Source: Bacillus marinisedimentorum
Lineage (GTDB): Bacteria; Bacillota; Bacilli; Bacillales; Bacillaceae_O
Assembly (NCBI RefSeq): GCF_001644195.2
Contig: NZ_LWBL02000049.1
Coordinates: 26,522-90,521 of the forward strand
Length of the DNA stretch: 64,000 nucleotides
Reading direction: 5' to 3'
Within the stretch, counting starts at the first letter, position 1, and each line of letters starts with the position of its first letter. Below the pieces are notes generated by a model, which saw only the letters and a program-made list of their open reading frames with translations, did not search any database and had not been told where the DNA came from. The position numbers and the translations under genes are program-made. This document shows, in pieces, positions 41,257 through 51,878 of this stretch.

Positions 41257-42023
41257 TTAAATGTTTTATAGTAGGATTCTGTCTCAGTCCGTACGGTACA
41301 TCCGTTTCTTTGGAATACCTTTTGCATTTTCGTGTTGGCCCGGTGGGTGCCGCCTGCATAGTGGGAGGCTCCCATTTCCTTCAGTTTGCCAAGGGACTGT
41401 CGGTGGATTTCAGCGCTTTTTCCAGTGCCCCTTGACTCCGGAAGCAGTCCGAAATAAAACAGCCTGCCTTCGTCAATGGTGCCCGGTTCGATGTGCGGCA
41501 TGGAGATGGCGATTGCGTTTCCATCTTCATAAATGGCATTGCATGTCCTTTTCCAGTCAGGCCCGAGTTCGCGCCTGACGGATTCCAGGTGCTCCGCAAT
41601 CGGCAGGGTCGACGGTGCGTTATCGGAGCCTGACATCGCCTGTTCCCAGAGCGACATGAATTTCTCTTCAGTCAAGTTCTTGTCTTCGAGTGACCTCCAC
41701 TCATAGCGGTCCGGCGCATTTGCGTCAACGTTTTTCAGATCCAGGTATACTTCAACCCGGGATGCGTAATGTTTAAATCCGGAAGCCTTGAGCATTTCTG
41801 AAAGGGCTGGAAAATATGGAGTCTTTGCATTGAGTAGAAACCCTATCCGTTTTACATCCAGTTTTTCGGTGTACTCCATCAGTTCCTGGAGCTTGTTTTC
41901 ATACGCTGCTTTTGTAAAATTGGTTATCGGCCGCACTTCTTCGATTTGGATTGATATCGGCAGGCCGTTGAGAATGTTGAAAGAATCGCCGAACAGTCTT
42001 TTTATTGTGTTTGTTGGTTCCAT
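41247..42023 (-). CDS. GNAT family N-acetyltransferase
   Basis: A 258-residue protein starting at the ATG behind AAAGGTGATTATA. The N-terminal half (ITNFTKAAYENKLQELMEYTEKLDVKRIGFLLNAKTPYFPALSEMLKASGFKHYASRVEVYLDL in parts) resembles a degenerate GNAT-like half. The C-terminal half carries the acetyl-CoA site (GRLFYFGLLPESRGTGKSAEIHRQSLGKLKEMGASHYAGGTHRANTKMQKVFQRNGC), with RGTGKS in place of the usual R/QxxGxG/A. Substrate unknown. The promoter must lie next to the hairpin arrays, which start 170 bases upstream. Confidence 0.85.
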   Translation of the reverse strand: MEPTNTIKRLFGDSFNILNGLPISIQIEEVRPITNFTKAAYENKLQELMEYTEKLDVKRIGFLLNAKTPYFPALSEMLKASGFKHYASRVEVYLDLKNVDANAPDRYEWRSLEDKNLTEEKFMSLWEQAMSGSDNAPSTLPIAEHLESVRRELGPDWKRTCNAIYEDGNAIAISMPHIEPGTIDEGRLFYFGLLPESRGTGKSAEIHRQSLGKLKEMGASHYAGGTHRANTKMQKVFQRNGCTVRTETESYYKTFNKK

Positions 42024-42193
42024 TATAATCACCTTTGTATTGATTGTTTTTATAGGTGGCTGTGGTTTTAAACCATTACATTAATATGAAAGTGGGCGTG
42101 GTTTAAGTTCTCGTAATGTGGGCTTCCCTCTTCATGTGGGGATAAAAGCCGGGTTTAGGTTCCTGTATTTTCTTTGTTGAGTTGATTAAGGGT

Positions 42194-42680
42194 ACTGAAT
42201 GTTGATTCATTGCTTGTAATGCTGAGTTAGCTTCGATTATAGGGACTGAATTCCGATTCAGTGCCCGTAATGCAGCCTCCGTTCACCATTAGAGGCACTG
42301 AATTCTGATTCAGTGCCCGTAACGCAGCCTTCGTTCCCGATTAGAAGCACTGAATTCTGATTCAGTGCCCGTAATGCAGCCCTCGTTCCCGATTAGAGGC
42401 ACTGAATTCTGATTCAGTGCCCGTAATGCAGCCTCCGTTCCCGATTAAAGGCACTGAATTCTGATTCAGTGCCCGTAATGCAGCCCTCGTTCCCGATTAT
42501 AAGCACTGAATTCTGAATCAGTGCCCGTAATGCAGCCTCCGTTCCCGATTAGAAGCACTGAATTCTGAATCAGTGCCCGCAATGCAGCCCTCGTTCCCGA
42601 TTAGAGGCACTGAATTCTGAATCAGTGCCCGTAATGCAGCCTTCGTTCCCGATTAGAAGCACTGAACCCCTATTCAGTCC
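42194..42680. repeat. Tandem hairpin array, family A, 52-nt pitch
   Basis: ACTGAA marks ten units at 42194, 42245, 42297, 42349, 42401, 42453, 42505, 42557, 42609 and 42661: eight of nine spacings are exactly 52 and one is 51. The dyad arms are GCACTGAAT and ATTCAGTGC around TCTG; some units carry GAATCAGTGC on the right. The linker CCGTAATGCAGCC-CGTTCCCGATTA is itself conserved, so this is not a CRISPR (no variable spacers). No coding frame runs through it. Confidence 0.9.
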
Positions 42681-42702
42681 CTGTAATGTAGTCTTCCTGC
42701 AT

Positions 42703-43099
42703 TATAGGCACGGAAGCCGTGTTCCCGTGCCTATAAAGCATCCTTGTCCTCCATTATAGGCACGGAAGCCGTGTTCCCGTGCCTATAAAGCATCCTTGTC
42801 CTCCATTATAGGCACGGAAGCCGTGTTCCCGTGCTTATAAACCATCCATGTTCTTCATTATAGGCACGGAAGCCGTGTTCCCGTGCTTATAAACCATCCA
42901 TGTTCTTCATTATAGGCACGGAAGCCGTGTTCCCGTGCTTATAAACCATCCTTGTTCTTCATTATAAGCACGGAAGCCGTGTTCTCGTGCCTATAAAGCA
43001 TCCTTGTCCTCCATTATAGGCACGGAAGCCGAAATCCCATGCTTATAAAGCATCCTTTCCCATCACTATAGGCACGGGAACAGTATTCCCGTGCCTATA
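42703..43099. repeat. Tandem hairpin array, family B, 52-nt pitch
   Basis: GGCACGG (once AGCACGG) begins at 42707, 42759, 42811, 42863, 42915, 42967, 43019 and 43071, every spacing exactly 52. Outer arms TATAGGCACGG and CCGTGCCTATA pair across AAGCCGTGTTC; CACGG-AAG-CCGTG forms an alternative inner hairpin. The linker AAGCATCCTTGTCCTCCAT differs from family A, yet pitch and dyad position are the same. It directly follows family A. The remaining 43100-43314 holds no repeat or gene that I can identify. Confidence 0.9.
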
Positions 43100-43314
43100 A
43101 TTCCCTCATTGACCTGATTACAGGAACCGACTCTCCGTTCACTGCTTCCACAAAACACACTGAACCCTCTTTCAGGTCCAGAATGCTGTCTGTACAAAAA
43201 ATATAGGCGTTAAAATCGATACACCGCTCAGATCCAATCCTCATGAGGCATACCCGCCCCTAAATAACTTCTCCACTATAAATCAAAGCCCCTTGTTCCG
43301 TCCTTTCCACTCCC

Positions 43315-44370
43315 TCATTCTACTTTCACGTGCACCGCCTGAATAGCATTATATCCATATCCTTTCCGGTTCCAAAAGGCCTCTGCCGGCTGAGTCCTGC
43401 CGGCGGAGTCAGACGCCCTGGCCCTGATTTCATACTCCCCGGGTTCTCTCACTTCCCAGTCGATGCTCCACTTTGTCCAGGCGTACTGTTCATTTGCCGG
43501 TTTGCTTAACCCTGCCTGATTCCATGTCTGGCCGCCGTCCAGGCTGATGTCCACTGCTGTGATTTCTCCTTCACCAGACCATGCAATCCCTTTGATCTCA
43601 TGTATGCCGGTATTCAGAATTTCGTAGTCCAGCGGTTTTTGGATGATTGAATTGACATGAGTTGTCGTTACAGGAAATTTGTCCCAGTCGCTGTCGGGGT
43701 GGGGATAATAGTTATAATCGATTGACTGGAAGGGTCCCTGGAACTTATGATCGATGACCGTTATTCGTTTCACCCATTTTACCGAGGACATAGCGTACCA
43801 TTGCGGGACGATAAGGCGAAGGGGGAATCCATGCTTAAATGAGAGAGGCCTGCCATTGTATTCATAGGCAAGAATCGTGTCTGGATGCAGTGCTTTTTCA
43901 ACCGGCAGGCTGCGGGCAAAGGGAACCGTTCCATCCATATCTGTCCGTTCTCCTTTATCCCATCCTTCAAAAACAACCTCTTTGGCTGAAGATGACAGAC
44001 CTGTCATGGAAAAAAGATGATGCAGCGGCACTCCTGTCCAGCGGCCCTCTCCGATTGCGCCGTCTTCCCATTGCTCGCCGAATACTGCCGGCTTGAAGTT
44101 TGCCCGTTTATTACCTGCACATTCCAAAACAGCTGTAATGGTTTTTGAATGCATGGAGTGGAAGTCCTGATAGCGGAACAAGTAAGGCTGCCGGACAAGC
44201 CCGCTGATAAGCAGATGTCCGGCAGGGCTCACGTTTTCCGGGTAAGCGAAATGGTTGCGCCGGTAAAAAAGCTTCCCGGGAATATGATCACTGTGCAAGA
44301 AATGAATCGGCGCCTCCTGATTTTCCGGATGAAGGCTTCTTGTTGTTAAGTAAGGCCGGATCTTTTTCAT
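43315..44370 (-). CDS. Sulfite oxidase-like molybdopterin enzyme
   Basis: A 351-residue protein of the sulfite oxidase family. The molybdenum-cofactor domain occupies about residues 20-225, with the Mo-ligand Cys in ITAVLECAGNKRANF and substrate-site segments GRWTGVPLHHLF, LAYEYNGRPLSFKHGFPLRLIVPQWYAMSSVKWVKRI. The Mo-co dimerisation (Ig-like) domain follows (IHEIKGIAWSGEGEITAVDISLDGGQTWNQA to the end). There is no Tat signal or heme domain, so it appears cytoplasmic. Start ATG follows AGGGAGGAATTCAG. Likely oxidises sulfite or a related sulfur compound; its location next to the methionine operon is suggestive only. Confidence 0.9.
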   Translation of the reverse strand: MKKIRPYLTTRSLHPENQEAPIHFLHSDHIPGKLFYRRNHFAYPENVSPAGHLLISGLVRQPYLFRYQDFHSMHSKTITAVLECAGNKRANFKPAVFGEQWEDGAIGEGRWTGVPLHHLFSMTGLSSSAKEVVFEGWDKGERTDMDGTVPFARSLPVEKALHPDTILAYEYNGRPLSFKHGFPLRLIVPQWYAMSSVKWVKRITVIDHKFQGPFQSIDYNYYPHPDSDWDKFPVTTTHVNSIIQKPLDYEILNTGIHEIKGIAWSGEGEITAVDISLDGGQTWNQAGLSKPANEQYAWTKWSIDWEVREPGEYEIRARASDSAGRTQPAEAFWNRKGYGYNAIQAVHVKVE

Positions 44371-44481
44371 CTGAATTCCTCCCTCTGGCATTTTATTAAG
44401 GAAGTCATTTTTATATGAGTGAGCAGGTGGAAGAGATTGCTTAGAGAAAAAAATGAAAATTTTTAAAAAATTCTCTTGCGT

Positions 44482-44495
44482 TTAAAGCGCTTTCC
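44482..44495. promoter_or_regulatory. cre-like site upstream of the SAM riboswitch
   Basis: TTAAAGCGCTTTCC matches 10 of 12 defined positions of the CcpA cre consensus. It lies about 50 bases before the S-box, near where the met promoter must be. Regulation of a met operon by CcpA would be unusual, so this may be chance. Confidence 0.3.
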
Positions 44496-44542
44496 ATTGT
44501 AAAGTGGTAAAAACAATGATCAATTGAATAGTCTGACCGACA

Positions 44543-44646
44543 CTTATCAAGAGAGATGGAGGGATCTGGCCCTGTGATATCTCAGCAACCAGCCTGAAAA
44601 GGCCCGGTGCTACGTCCAGCCAGGCAGAAGCCTGGGAGATAAGGGG
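44543..44646 (+). promoter_or_regulatory. SAM-I riboswitch (S-box leader)
   Basis: P1 pairs CTTATC with GATAAG. The conserved core is present in order: AGAGAGATGGAGGGATCTGGCCC, split over two stretches, then CAGCAACC, GGTGCTACGTCCAGC and CAGAAGCCTGGGAGATAAG. A terminator hairpin follows at 44663. SAM binding would stop transcription before metI. Confidence 0.95.
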
Positions 44647-44662
44647 AAATACATGAATCTGT

Positions 44663-44694
44663 AAAGCCTCTTCTTCCAGAAAAGGCTTTTTTTA
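44663..44694 (+). terminator. Riboswitch-controlled terminator
   Basis: AAAGCCT and AGGCTTT around a CTTCTTCCAGAAA loop, then TTTTTTATT. Confidence 0.88.
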
Positions 44695-44788
44695 TTATAT
44701 TTACTGTTTGCTGCGTTAAAGCGATGAACGTTTTCGGATAGTGGCGGCAATTCTGGCATTTCCATCATGACAACAAGGAGGAGAACGT

Positions 44789-45898
44789 ATGGGACAGCAT
44801 ACAGATACAATTTTGGCACAGATCGGCAACAGGACAGATGAAAAAGGGGCAGTCAACCACCCTGTTTATTTCTCGACTGCATACCGGCATGAACAGGTCG
44901 GACAGACGGGCGGCTATGATTATACACGTACCGGCAATCCGACGAGGGAAGTGGCGGAAGATGCGATTGCCCGTCTTGAAAATGGGGATGAAGGATTCGC
45001 GTTCAGTTCAGGGATGGCAGCGATACAGGCCCTCATTTGCTTGTTCGCGCCTGGAGACGAATTGCTTGTATCGGCCGATTTGTACGGCGGCACATACCGG
45101 CTTTTTGAAACGAGCTGGAAGCAATACGGCATCAACATACAATATGGAAAAACAGTTGAGGATTTTGCGGAAAGAAGAACGGCAAACACAAAGGCGGTTT
45201 TCCTGGAAACGCCGACGAACCCGTTGATGGAAGAAGTGAGCATCAGGGAGGCGGCCGAGTTTGCGAAAGAACACGGGCTGCTTTTGATTGTCGATAACAC
45301 TTTTTACACGCCGATCCTGCAAAAACCGCTCGACGAAGGGGCGGATATCGTCATCCACAGTGCGACGAAATATCTTGGCGGTCACAATGATGTACTGGCG
45401 GGTTTGCTTGCAGTAAAAGGGGAAGAAATTTGCGGGCAAATCTGCAGCTACCAGAACACGAGCGGCGCTGTCCTGTCACCTTTTGATTCCTGGCTGCTGG
45501 CGCGCGGGATGAAGACATTATCGCTCCGGATGGAACGGCATGAATACAATGCCAAACGGATTGCGGCGTTTTTGGCGGAACGGGAAGAAGTGACGGATGT
45601 CCTTTACCCGGGGCGCGGCGGCATGCTGTCGTTCCGGCTGGAAAAAGAAGAATGGGTGGAGCCGTTACTGCAGCACCTCCGCTTGATCACTTTTGCGGAA
45701 AGCCTCGGCGGCCCGGAAAGCTTCATCACGTACCCGGCCACACAGACCCATGCGGATATCCCGGAGGAAATCAGAACCGCTAACGGGGTCTGCAACAGGC
45801 TGCTCCGCTTCTCCGTCGGGATTGAACATGTATATGATTTGATAGACGATCTTGAACTTGCTTTCAGCGGCATGAAAGAGGCAAAGGCGGTCCAATAA
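44789..45898 (+). CDS. metI: Cystathionine gamma-synthase / O-acyl-homoserine thiol-lyase (MetI)
   Basis: A 369-residue PLP enzyme of the Cys/Met metabolism family. Segments: [116 protein letters not shown] (PLP-binding Lys in SATKYLGGH) and [17 protein letters not shown]. It uses cysteine or sulfide and an acylated homoserine to make cystathionine or homocysteine. ATG follows AAGGAGGAGAACGT. First gene of a riboswitch-controlled operon; unlike B. subtilis metIC it is followed not by metC but by yitJ, so cystathionine beta-lyase must be encoded elsewhere or sulfide is used directly. Confidence 0.95.
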   Translation: MGQHTDTILAQIGNRTDEKGAVNHPVYFSTAYRHEQVGQTGGYDYTRTGNPTREVAEDAIARLENGDEGFAFSSGMAAIQALICLFAPGDELLVSADLYGGTYRLFETSWKQYGINIQYGKTVEDFAERRTANTKAVFLETPTNPLMEEVSIREAAEFAKEHGLLLIVDNTFYTPILQKPLDEGADIVIHSATKYLGGHNDVLAGLLAVKGEEICGQICSYQNTSGAVLSPFDSWLLARGMKTLSLRMERHEYNAKRIAAFLAEREEVTDVLYPGRGGMLSFRLEKEEWVEPLLQHLRLITFAESLGGPESFITYPATQTHADIPEEIRTANGVCNRLLRFSVGIEHVYDLIDDLELAFSGMKEAKAVQ

Positions 45899-45918
45899 AA
45901 AGGAGAGGAGTGGGAAGC

Positions 45919-47787
45919 ATGGGATTTTTGAAAGATTTACAGGATGGTATTTTAATAGGTGACGGGGCGATGGGAACTCTGTTATATACGAACGGAATCA
46001 GTACCTGTTTTGAAGAATTGAATGTCACGAAGCCTGACGATGTGCTGAATGTCCATAAAGCGTATGTGAACGCCGGCGCGAATGTCATACAGACGAACAC
46101 ATACGGCGCGAACCGCATCAAGCTCGCCCGGTACGGACTGGAAGACAAAGTTTCGGAAATCAATACAGCGGCAGCAAAACTCGCCAAACAGGCAGCAGGG
46201 GAAAAAGCATACGTGTTAGGCACCATCGGCGGCCTGCGCGGCATCCGGAAAAGCGAGGCATCACTGGCAGAAATCAGGGCCAGCTTTACTGAGCAGGCAG
46301 AGAGCCTGTTGAGCGAGAAAGTTGATGGTCTTCTCCTTGAAACGTATTATGATTTTGAAGAGCTGACAGAGGTTGTGAAATTGGCGCGCAAAACCACTGA
46401 TTTGCCGATCGTCGCCCATGTTTCCCTGCACGAAGCCGGCCGGCTGCAAAACGGGATGAGGCTTGCAGATGCGTTCGCTGAACTAGAAAAACTTGGCGCT
46501 GATGTGATTGGCCTTAACTGCCGTCTCGGCCCTTATCATATGATTCAGGCGCTGGAGCAGGTGCCGCTCCCTGAGCAAGCGGTCCTGTCGGTTTATCCGA
46601 ACGCCAGCCTGCCGGATTTTGTGGATGGGCGGTTCGTGTATGAAACCGAGACGGCGTATTTTGAAGAGGCGGCCCGTTCATTCCGCGAACAGGGTGCGCG
46701 ATTGATCGGAGGCTGCTGCGGGACGACGCCTGAACATATCGAAGCGATGGCCGATGCCTTAAGAGGGCTTGTGCCTGTGAAACATAAAGAAGTGATTCTT
46801 CCGGAAACAGAAACGGAACCGCCTGCTCATACATTGATAATCGACCGACGCCGCAGGTCTCATCTGCATGAAGCGGTGCAAAGCAAGCGCTCGGTCATTG
46901 TTGAACTGGATCCGCCGAAACACCTGGAAACGGAGTCGTTCATCGAAGGGGCCCGGGCGCTCAAAAAAGCAGGCATTGACGCGCTGACAATGGCCGATAA
47001 TTCACTGGCTTCCCCGCGCATCAGCAACATGGCTGCTGCAGCGATTTTAAAAGAGCAGGTAAAAGTCCGGCCGCTCGTGCATGTCGCATGCCGCGACCGC
47101 AACCTGATCGGAACCCAGTCCCATTTGATGGGATTGCATATGCTTGGCATTGACCAGATTCTTGCTGTTACGGGTGACCCGGCCCGGGTCGGCGATTTTC
47201 CGGGTGCTTCATCCGTTTTTGATGTCTCCTCATTTGAATTGATCGAATTGATGAAGAAAATGAATGAAGGCTATTCGTATTCGGGGCAGCCGCTGAAGGA
47301 AAGGACGAGGTTCTCCGTTGCGGCCGCTTTCAATCCGAACGTGAAGTATCTTGACAGGGCGGTGGATCGGCTCCGCAAAAAAGCGAGAGCAGGTGCGGAC
47401 TACTTCATCAGCCAGCCGGTCTACAGCGAGAAGCAGCTGATTGAAGTCCATGAAGCGGTAAAGGATCTTGATGAACCGGTATATATCGGCATCATGCCGC
47501 TGACAGGCGCCCGAAATGCTGAATTCCTCCACAATGAGGTCCCGGGGATCAAGCTTTCCGATGATATCAGAAGGCGGATGGCCCTGACAGAAGGCGATAA
47601 GGAAAAAGCAAGGCAGGAAGGCCTCGCCATATCCAGGTCGCTGATTGACGCAGCTTATGATTTATTCAATGGAATTTATTTGATCACACCGTTTATGCGG
47701 TATGATTTAAGTGTCGAATTGACGGAATATATCCATGAGAAGGACCGGTTGAAGAAGGCGGAAAGGGAGATGACACATGGCAGATAA
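45919..47787 (+). CDS. yitJ: Bifunctional homocysteine S-methyltransferase / methylenetetrahydrofolate reductase (YitJ)
   Basis: A 622-residue fusion. The homocysteine S-methyltransferase domain covers about residues 1-290 ([21 protein letters not shown]; zinc ligands in GLNCRLGP near 199 and [10 protein letters not shown] near 264). The MTHFR TIM barrel follows from about 325 ([84 protein letters not shown]). The second half reduces 5,10-methylene-THF to 5-methyl-THF, the methyl donor for MetH encoded next. Start ATG is 8 bases after GAGGAG, 20 bases behind metI. Its end overlaps metH by 11 bases. Confidence 0.94.
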   Translation: MGFLKDLQDGILIGDGAMGTLLYTNGISTCFEELNVTKPDDVLNVHKAYVNAGANVIQTNTYGANRIKLARYGLEDKVSEINTAAAKLAKQAAGEKAYVLGTIGGLRGIRKSEASLAEIRASFTEQAESLLSEKVDGLLLETYYDFEELTEVVKLARKTTDLPIVAHVSLHEAGRLQNGMRLADAFAELEKLGADVIGLNCRLGPYHMIQALEQVPLPEQAVLSVYPNASLPDFVDGRFVYETETAYFEEAARSFREQGARLIGGCCGTTPEHIEAMADALRGLVPVKHKEVILPETETEPPAHTLIIDRRRRSHLHEAVQSKRSVIVELDPPKHLETESFIEGARALKKAGIDALTMADNSLASPRISNMAAAAILKEQVKVRPLVHVACRDRNLIGTQSHLMGLHMLGIDQILAVTGDPARVGDFPGASSVFDVSSFELIELMKKMNEGYSYSGQPLKERTRFSVAAAFNPNVKYLDRAVDRLRKKARAGADYFISQPVYSEKQLIEVHEAVKDLDEPVYIGIMPLTGARNAEFLHNEVPGIKLSDDIRRRMALTEGDKEKARQEGLAISRSLIDAAYDLFNGIYLITPFMRYDLSVELTEYIHEKDRLKKAEREMTHGR

Positions 47788-50700
47788 CACAGCATTGTTT
47801 CAGCAGCAATTGAAGAAAAAAATACTGGTCATCGACGGGGCAATGGGAACGATGCTCCAGGATGCGGAGCTGACCGCGGAAGATTTCGGCGGGCCCGAAT
47901 TCGAAGGGTGCAATGAAATCCTGACGGAGACCCGGCCGGATCTTCTTCTCCATATACACCGGACATATTTGAAGGCAAAAGCTGATATCATCGAAACGAA
48001 TACGTTCGGTGCGACAAGCATTGTCCTTGCTGAATACGATATCGCAGACAGGGCTTACGAGTTGAATGTGGAGTCGGCAAAGCTTGCCCGCCAGGCAGCA
48101 GACGAATTCTCGACTGATGAGTGGCCGCGTTTTGTCGCGGGATCGATGGGCCCGACAACAAAGACACTGTCCGTAACCGGCGGCTCGACGTTTGAAAAAA
48201 TGGCCGATGCATACGAAGAGCAGGCCCGCGGCCTGATTGACGGCGGCGCCGACCTGCTTTTGCTTGAAACGAGCCAGGATATGCTGAATGTAAAAGCAGG
48301 TTTCAACAGCATTGCACGGGCATTCGAAAAGACCGGCAAAAAAATTCCGCTCATGCTGTCCGGAACGATTGAACCGATGGGGACGACGCTTGCAGGACAG
48401 AATATCGAAGCATTCTATCTGTCAGCCGAGCATATGGAGCCTGTTTCAGTCGGATTGAACTGTGCGACAGGCCCGGAGTTCATGACGGATCACTTGCGGA
48501 CACTGTCAGGCCTTGCGACTGCAGCAGTGAGCTGTTACCCGAATGCCGGGCTGCCTGACGAAGAAGGCCATTACCATGAGACGCCGGAATTGCTCGCCAA
48601 AAAACTGGCGGCTTTTGCGGAAAAAGGCTGGGTGAACATTGTCGGCGGCTGCTGCGGCACAACACCCGCGCATATCGAAGCGATCGCAGAAGCGGTAGGT
48701 GAGTATGAGCCGCGGCAAATCCTCGATCATACCCATGGCCATGCTGTTTCCGGAATTGAGCCGCTGGTATATGACGAATCGATGAGGCCGCTCCTTGTCG
48801 GTGAACGGACGAACGTCATCGGCTCGAAGAAATTCAAGCGGCTTATCCGCGAGGAAAAGTTCGAGGAAGCATCTGAAGTCGCACGGGCCCAGGTGAAGGC
48901 CGGCGCCCATGTTATCGACGTATGCCTCGCTGATCCCGATCGGGAAGAGGTCCAGGACATGGACCGGTTCATCCGTGAGGTTGTCAAAAAGGTGAAAGTG
49001 CCGCTCGTAATCGATTCAACTGATGAAGATGTCATTGAGCGGGCCCTTCTCCATTCGCAGGGCAAGGCGATCATAAACTCGATCAATCTTGAAGACGGGG
49101 AGGAGCGGTTTGCCGCTGTTGTCCCTCTTTTGAAAAAATACGGCGGTGCGGTCGTCGTCGGAACAATTGATGAAGAAGGAATGGCGGTGACAGCTGAACG
49201 GAAACTTGAAGTCGCCCGCCGTTCCCATGATCTGCTTGTCAATAAGTACGGCCTCCAGCCATCAGACTTGATTTTTGATCCGCTTGTATTTCCGGTCGGA
49301 ACAGGAGACGAGGAATATATAGGATCGGCGGAGGCGACAGTTGAAGGCATCAGGCTCATTAAAGAAGCACTGCCGGAGTCACTGACGATCCTGGGTGTAA
49401 GCAACGTATCTTTCGGCCTTCCTCCGGTCGGTCGTGAAGTGCTGAATGCAGTTTACATGTACCATTGCACAAAAGCGGGCCTTGATTATGCGATCGTCAA
49501 TACGGAAAAGCTGGAGCGCTATGCTTCCATTCCTGAAGAGGAAGTGAAGCTTGCCGATGACCTGCTTTTCAATACGAATGACGAGACCCTTGCTGCGTTC
49601 ACGGCTTTTTACCGCGGGAAGAAAAAGGAATCGAAGGTGCAGTCTGAATCGCTGACGCTTGAAGAAAGGCTCTCTGCCTATATCATTGAAGGAACGAAAG
49701 AGGGCTTGTATAAAGATCTTGACGAAGCGCTCGAAAAATATGAAGACCCGCTTGATATCATTAACGGGCCGCTGATGGACGGGATGGCCGAGGTAGGCCG
49801 CCTTTTCAACGACAACCAGTTGATTGTGGCCGAAGTGCTTCAGAGTGCCGAGGCAATGAAAGCGGCCGTCAGCCACCTTGAACCGTATATGGAAACGAAT
49901 GATAACAGTTCGTCCAAAGGAAAAGTGCTGCTTGCCACCGTAAAAGGGGACGTCCATGATATCGGCAAAAACCTCGTAGATATCATTTTGAGCAACAATG
50001 GCTTTAACGTTGTCGATCTTGGCATTAAGGTGACGCCTGCAGAGCTGATCGAAGCGATCCGCAATGAAAAGCCGGATCTGCTCGGCCTTTCCGGACTGCT
50101 CGTCAAATCGGCACGGGAAATGGTCATCACCGCCCAGGACTTGAAGGCGTCGGGAATCGAACTGCCAATTCTTGTCGGGGGCGCAGCTTTATCCCGGAAA
50201 TTCACGGACGGCAAAATCGCTCCGGAATACGGAGGCCCGGTCATTTATGCAAAGGACGCTATGCAAGGTCTTTCCCTTGCGAACGACCTGCAAAATGAAA
50301 GCAGGCGCGCCGGTTTGCTTGAACAAATTGGTGAAAGGCAGAGCCGCCAGGCCGCAAAGGCTCCCGCGGCAGCATCCGGATCTGCGACGGCCGTCGCTGT
50401 AAAAACGAAAAAGGCTGATATCGCCGAAGCACCTGTTTACGTCCCAAAGGACACAGACCGGCATATTTTGAAGGATATTCCCGTCGCGCACCTGCTTCCC
50501 TACGTGAACATGCAAATGCTGCTCGGCCATCATCTCGGTTTAAAGGGAAAAGTCAATGAGATGCTCGCCGATAAACACGAAAAAGCGGTCGTACTGAAAG
50601 AAGTGATCGATGGTATTCTGGCCGAGCATGAAGCGGAACCTATTTTTGAACCGGCCGGTGTGTATCAGTTCTTCCCGGCCCAGGAAGACGGCGACACTAT

Positions 50701-51232
50701 TTTCATTTATCAGCCGGACGATCATGCAAAGGTTCTCGAAACCTTTGAATTTCCACGCCAGAACAAGCCGCCGCATCTGTGCCTGTCCGATTTTCTCCGT
50801 GGAAAAGGGAGCGGCACGATGGATTATGCCGGCTTTATGGCGGTCACTTCCGGCCGTAAAGTACGAGAGAAGGCCGAAGAATACAAGGCGAACGGCGAAT
50901 TTTTGAAAAGCCATGCCGTCCAGGCGCTTGCACTTGAACTGGCCGAAGGCTTCGCGGAACGGATGCACCAGCTGATGCGCGATCAGTGGGGCTTCCCGGA
51001 CCGTCCGGATATGACGATGCAGGAGCGGTTCAGCGCCAAATACCAGGGCCAGCGCTTTTCATTCGGATATCCGGCCTGTCCGGATCTGGAGGACCAGGAA
51101 AAGCTGTTCAGGCTTATCACTCCTGAAGATGCCGGCATCGACCTGACGGACGGTTTCATGATGTCACCGGAGGCATCGGTGTCAGCGATGGTATTCGCCC
51201 ATCCGCAGGCGAGATATTTTAATGTGTTGTAG
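47777..51232 (+). CDS. metH: Cobalamin-dependent methionine synthase
   Basis: An 1151-residue MetH with all four modules. The homocysteine-binding barrel has zinc ligands in GLNCATGP (about 227) and [10 protein letters not shown] (about 290). The pterin-binding domain starts near 335 ([18 protein letters not shown]). The cobalamin cap and Rossmann domains span about 630-870, with the B12-ligand His in [11 protein letters not shown] (about 727). The C-terminal SAM-binding activation domain includes [11 protein letters not shown] and [24 protein letters not shown]. An Ala-rich linker ([19 protein letters not shown]) precedes it. It transfers a methyl group from 5-methyl-THF to homocysteine. ATG follows AAAGGGAGATGACAC and overlaps the yitJ end, so the two are translationally coupled. 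Confidence 0.97.
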   Translation: MADNTALFQQQLKKKILVIDGAMGTMLQDAELTAEDFGGPEFEGCNEILTETRPDLLLHIHRTYLKAKADIIETNTFGATSIVLAEYDIADRAYELNVESAKLARQAADEFSTDEWPRFVAGSMGPTTKTLSVTGGSTFEKMADAYEEQARGLIDGGADLLLLETSQDMLNVKAGFNSIARAFEKTGKKIPLMLSGTIEPMGTTLAGQNIEAFYLSAEHMEPVSVGLNCATGPEFMTDHLRTLSGLATAAVSCYPNAGLPDEEGHYHETPELLAKKLAAFAEKGWVNIVGGCCGTTPAHIEAIAEAVGEYEPRQILDHTHGHAVSGIEPLVYDESMRPLLVGERTNVIGSKKFKRLIREEKFEEASEVARAQVKAGAHVIDVCLADPDREEVQDMDRFIREVVKKVKVPLVIDSTDEDVIERALLHSQGKAIINSINLEDGEERFAAVVPLLKKYGGAVVVGTIDEEGMAVTAERKLEVARRSHDLLVNKYGLQPSDLIFDPLVFPVGTGDEEYIGSAEATVEGIRLIKEALPESLTILGVSNVSFGLPPVGREVLNAVYMYHCTKAGLDYAIVNTEKLERYASIPEEEVKLADDLLFNTNDETLAAFTAFYRGKKKESKVQSESLTLEERLSAYIIEGTKEGLYKDLDEALEKYEDPLDIINGPLMDGMAEVGRLFNDNQLIVAEVLQSAEAMKAAVSHLEPYMETNDNSSSKGKVLLATVKGDVHDIGKNLVDIILSNNGFNVVDLGIKVTPAELIEAIRNEKPDLLGLSGLLVKSAREMVITAQDLKASGIELPILVGGAALSRKFTDGKIAPEYGGPVIYAKDAMQGLSLANDLQNESRRAGLLEQIGERQSRQAAKAPAAASGSATAVAVKTKKADIAEAPVYVPKDTDRHILKDIPVAHLLPYVNMQMLLGHHLGLKGKVNEMLADKHEKAVVLKEVIDGILAEHEAEPIFEPAGVYQFFPAQEDGDTIFIYQPDDHAKVLETFEFPRQNKPPHLCLSDFLRGKGSGTMDYAGFMAVTSGRKVREKAEEYKANGEFLKSHAVQALALELAEGFAERMHQLMRDQWGFPDRPDMTMQERFSAKYQGQRFSFGYPACPDLEDQEKLFRLITPEDAGIDLTDGFMMSPEASVSAMVFAHPQARYFNVL

Positions 51233-51246
51233 AGCTGAAAAGAGGA

Positions 51247-51284
51247 GGGTTCCTGCACATGATTGCTGCAGGAACCCTTTTTTT
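51247..51284 (+). terminator. Terminator of the metI-yitJ-metH operon
   Basis: GGGTTCCTGCA and TGCAGGAACCC, perfect 11-bp stem, then TTTTTTT. Confidence 0.93.
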
Positions 51285-51378
51285 ATTTAGATAAAGCAAA
51301 GGGAATTGTTGATTGGCTCAAATGAAATCTCACAGGTTTCCGTGCCCATAAATGAATTGATGTGCAGTTCTGCTTATC

Positions 51379-51822
51379 CTAGAATAGCACCTCATGAACT
51401 GCTTCGTTCACTAAGACGGCATAACGAAGCCATAGATAAGCGAAAAACAACAAAATTGCTGCGTTAACTGTTACAGTGATTAGGATATAATTTTTCTTCA
51501 TCGGATGATCACCCATGAATTTTTCGCTTAACAAAATGACATAGGCAGCAATAAAAAACGGAGCAATGACAGCGGCAGCCAATACCCAGCGATTAAAGTG
51601 TTCCATATATGTGTCCAGAATAGCTAGGCTTTCCTCTTCATTACTTACATCAGAGTTCATAACAGTCATGGGATTGTTGAGGCCCTCATAAATGACCAGC
51701 TGGTCCTGCTCTGTTATTTCATAACGAATATACTGAAAATCAAAAACAAAGAAATAGATTCCAACTAACATAATCAAACTAATAAAAAAAGTGGAGAACC
51801 ACGCAAGCCTCTTTGATTTCAC
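51379..51822 (-). CDS. Hypothetical membrane protein, 147 residues
   Basis: GTG start behind GGAAGGGGCG. Three membrane helices: LAWFSTFFISLIMLVGIYFFVF, WVLAAAVIAPFFIAAYVILL and ILITVTVNAAILLFFAYLWLR. A ~50-residue extracytoplasmic loop between the first two contains IRYEITEQDQLVIYEGLNN and a run of acidic residues. No family recognised. It lies 56 bases downstream of the coiled-coil protein gene on the same strand, so they may be cotranscribed. Confidence 0.65.
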   Translation of the reverse strand: MKSKRLAWFSTFFISLIMLVGIYFFVFDFQYIRYEITEQDQLVIYEGLNNPMTVMNSDVSNEEESLAILDTYMEHFNRWVLAAAVIAPFFIAAYVILLSEKFMGDHPMKKNYILITVTVNAAILLFFAYLWLRYAVLVNEAVHEVLF

Positions 51823-51878
51823 AAAGGCGCCCCTTCCCAGATGAATTGACTTAAAATTCAGTTGAACATCCTACCGCT

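Noticed and set aside
42194..43099. CRISPR array
   Set aside because: Regular spacing suggests it at first, but the sequence between dyads is conserved and not unique, the period is one unbroken 52-nt unit, and there are no cas genes.
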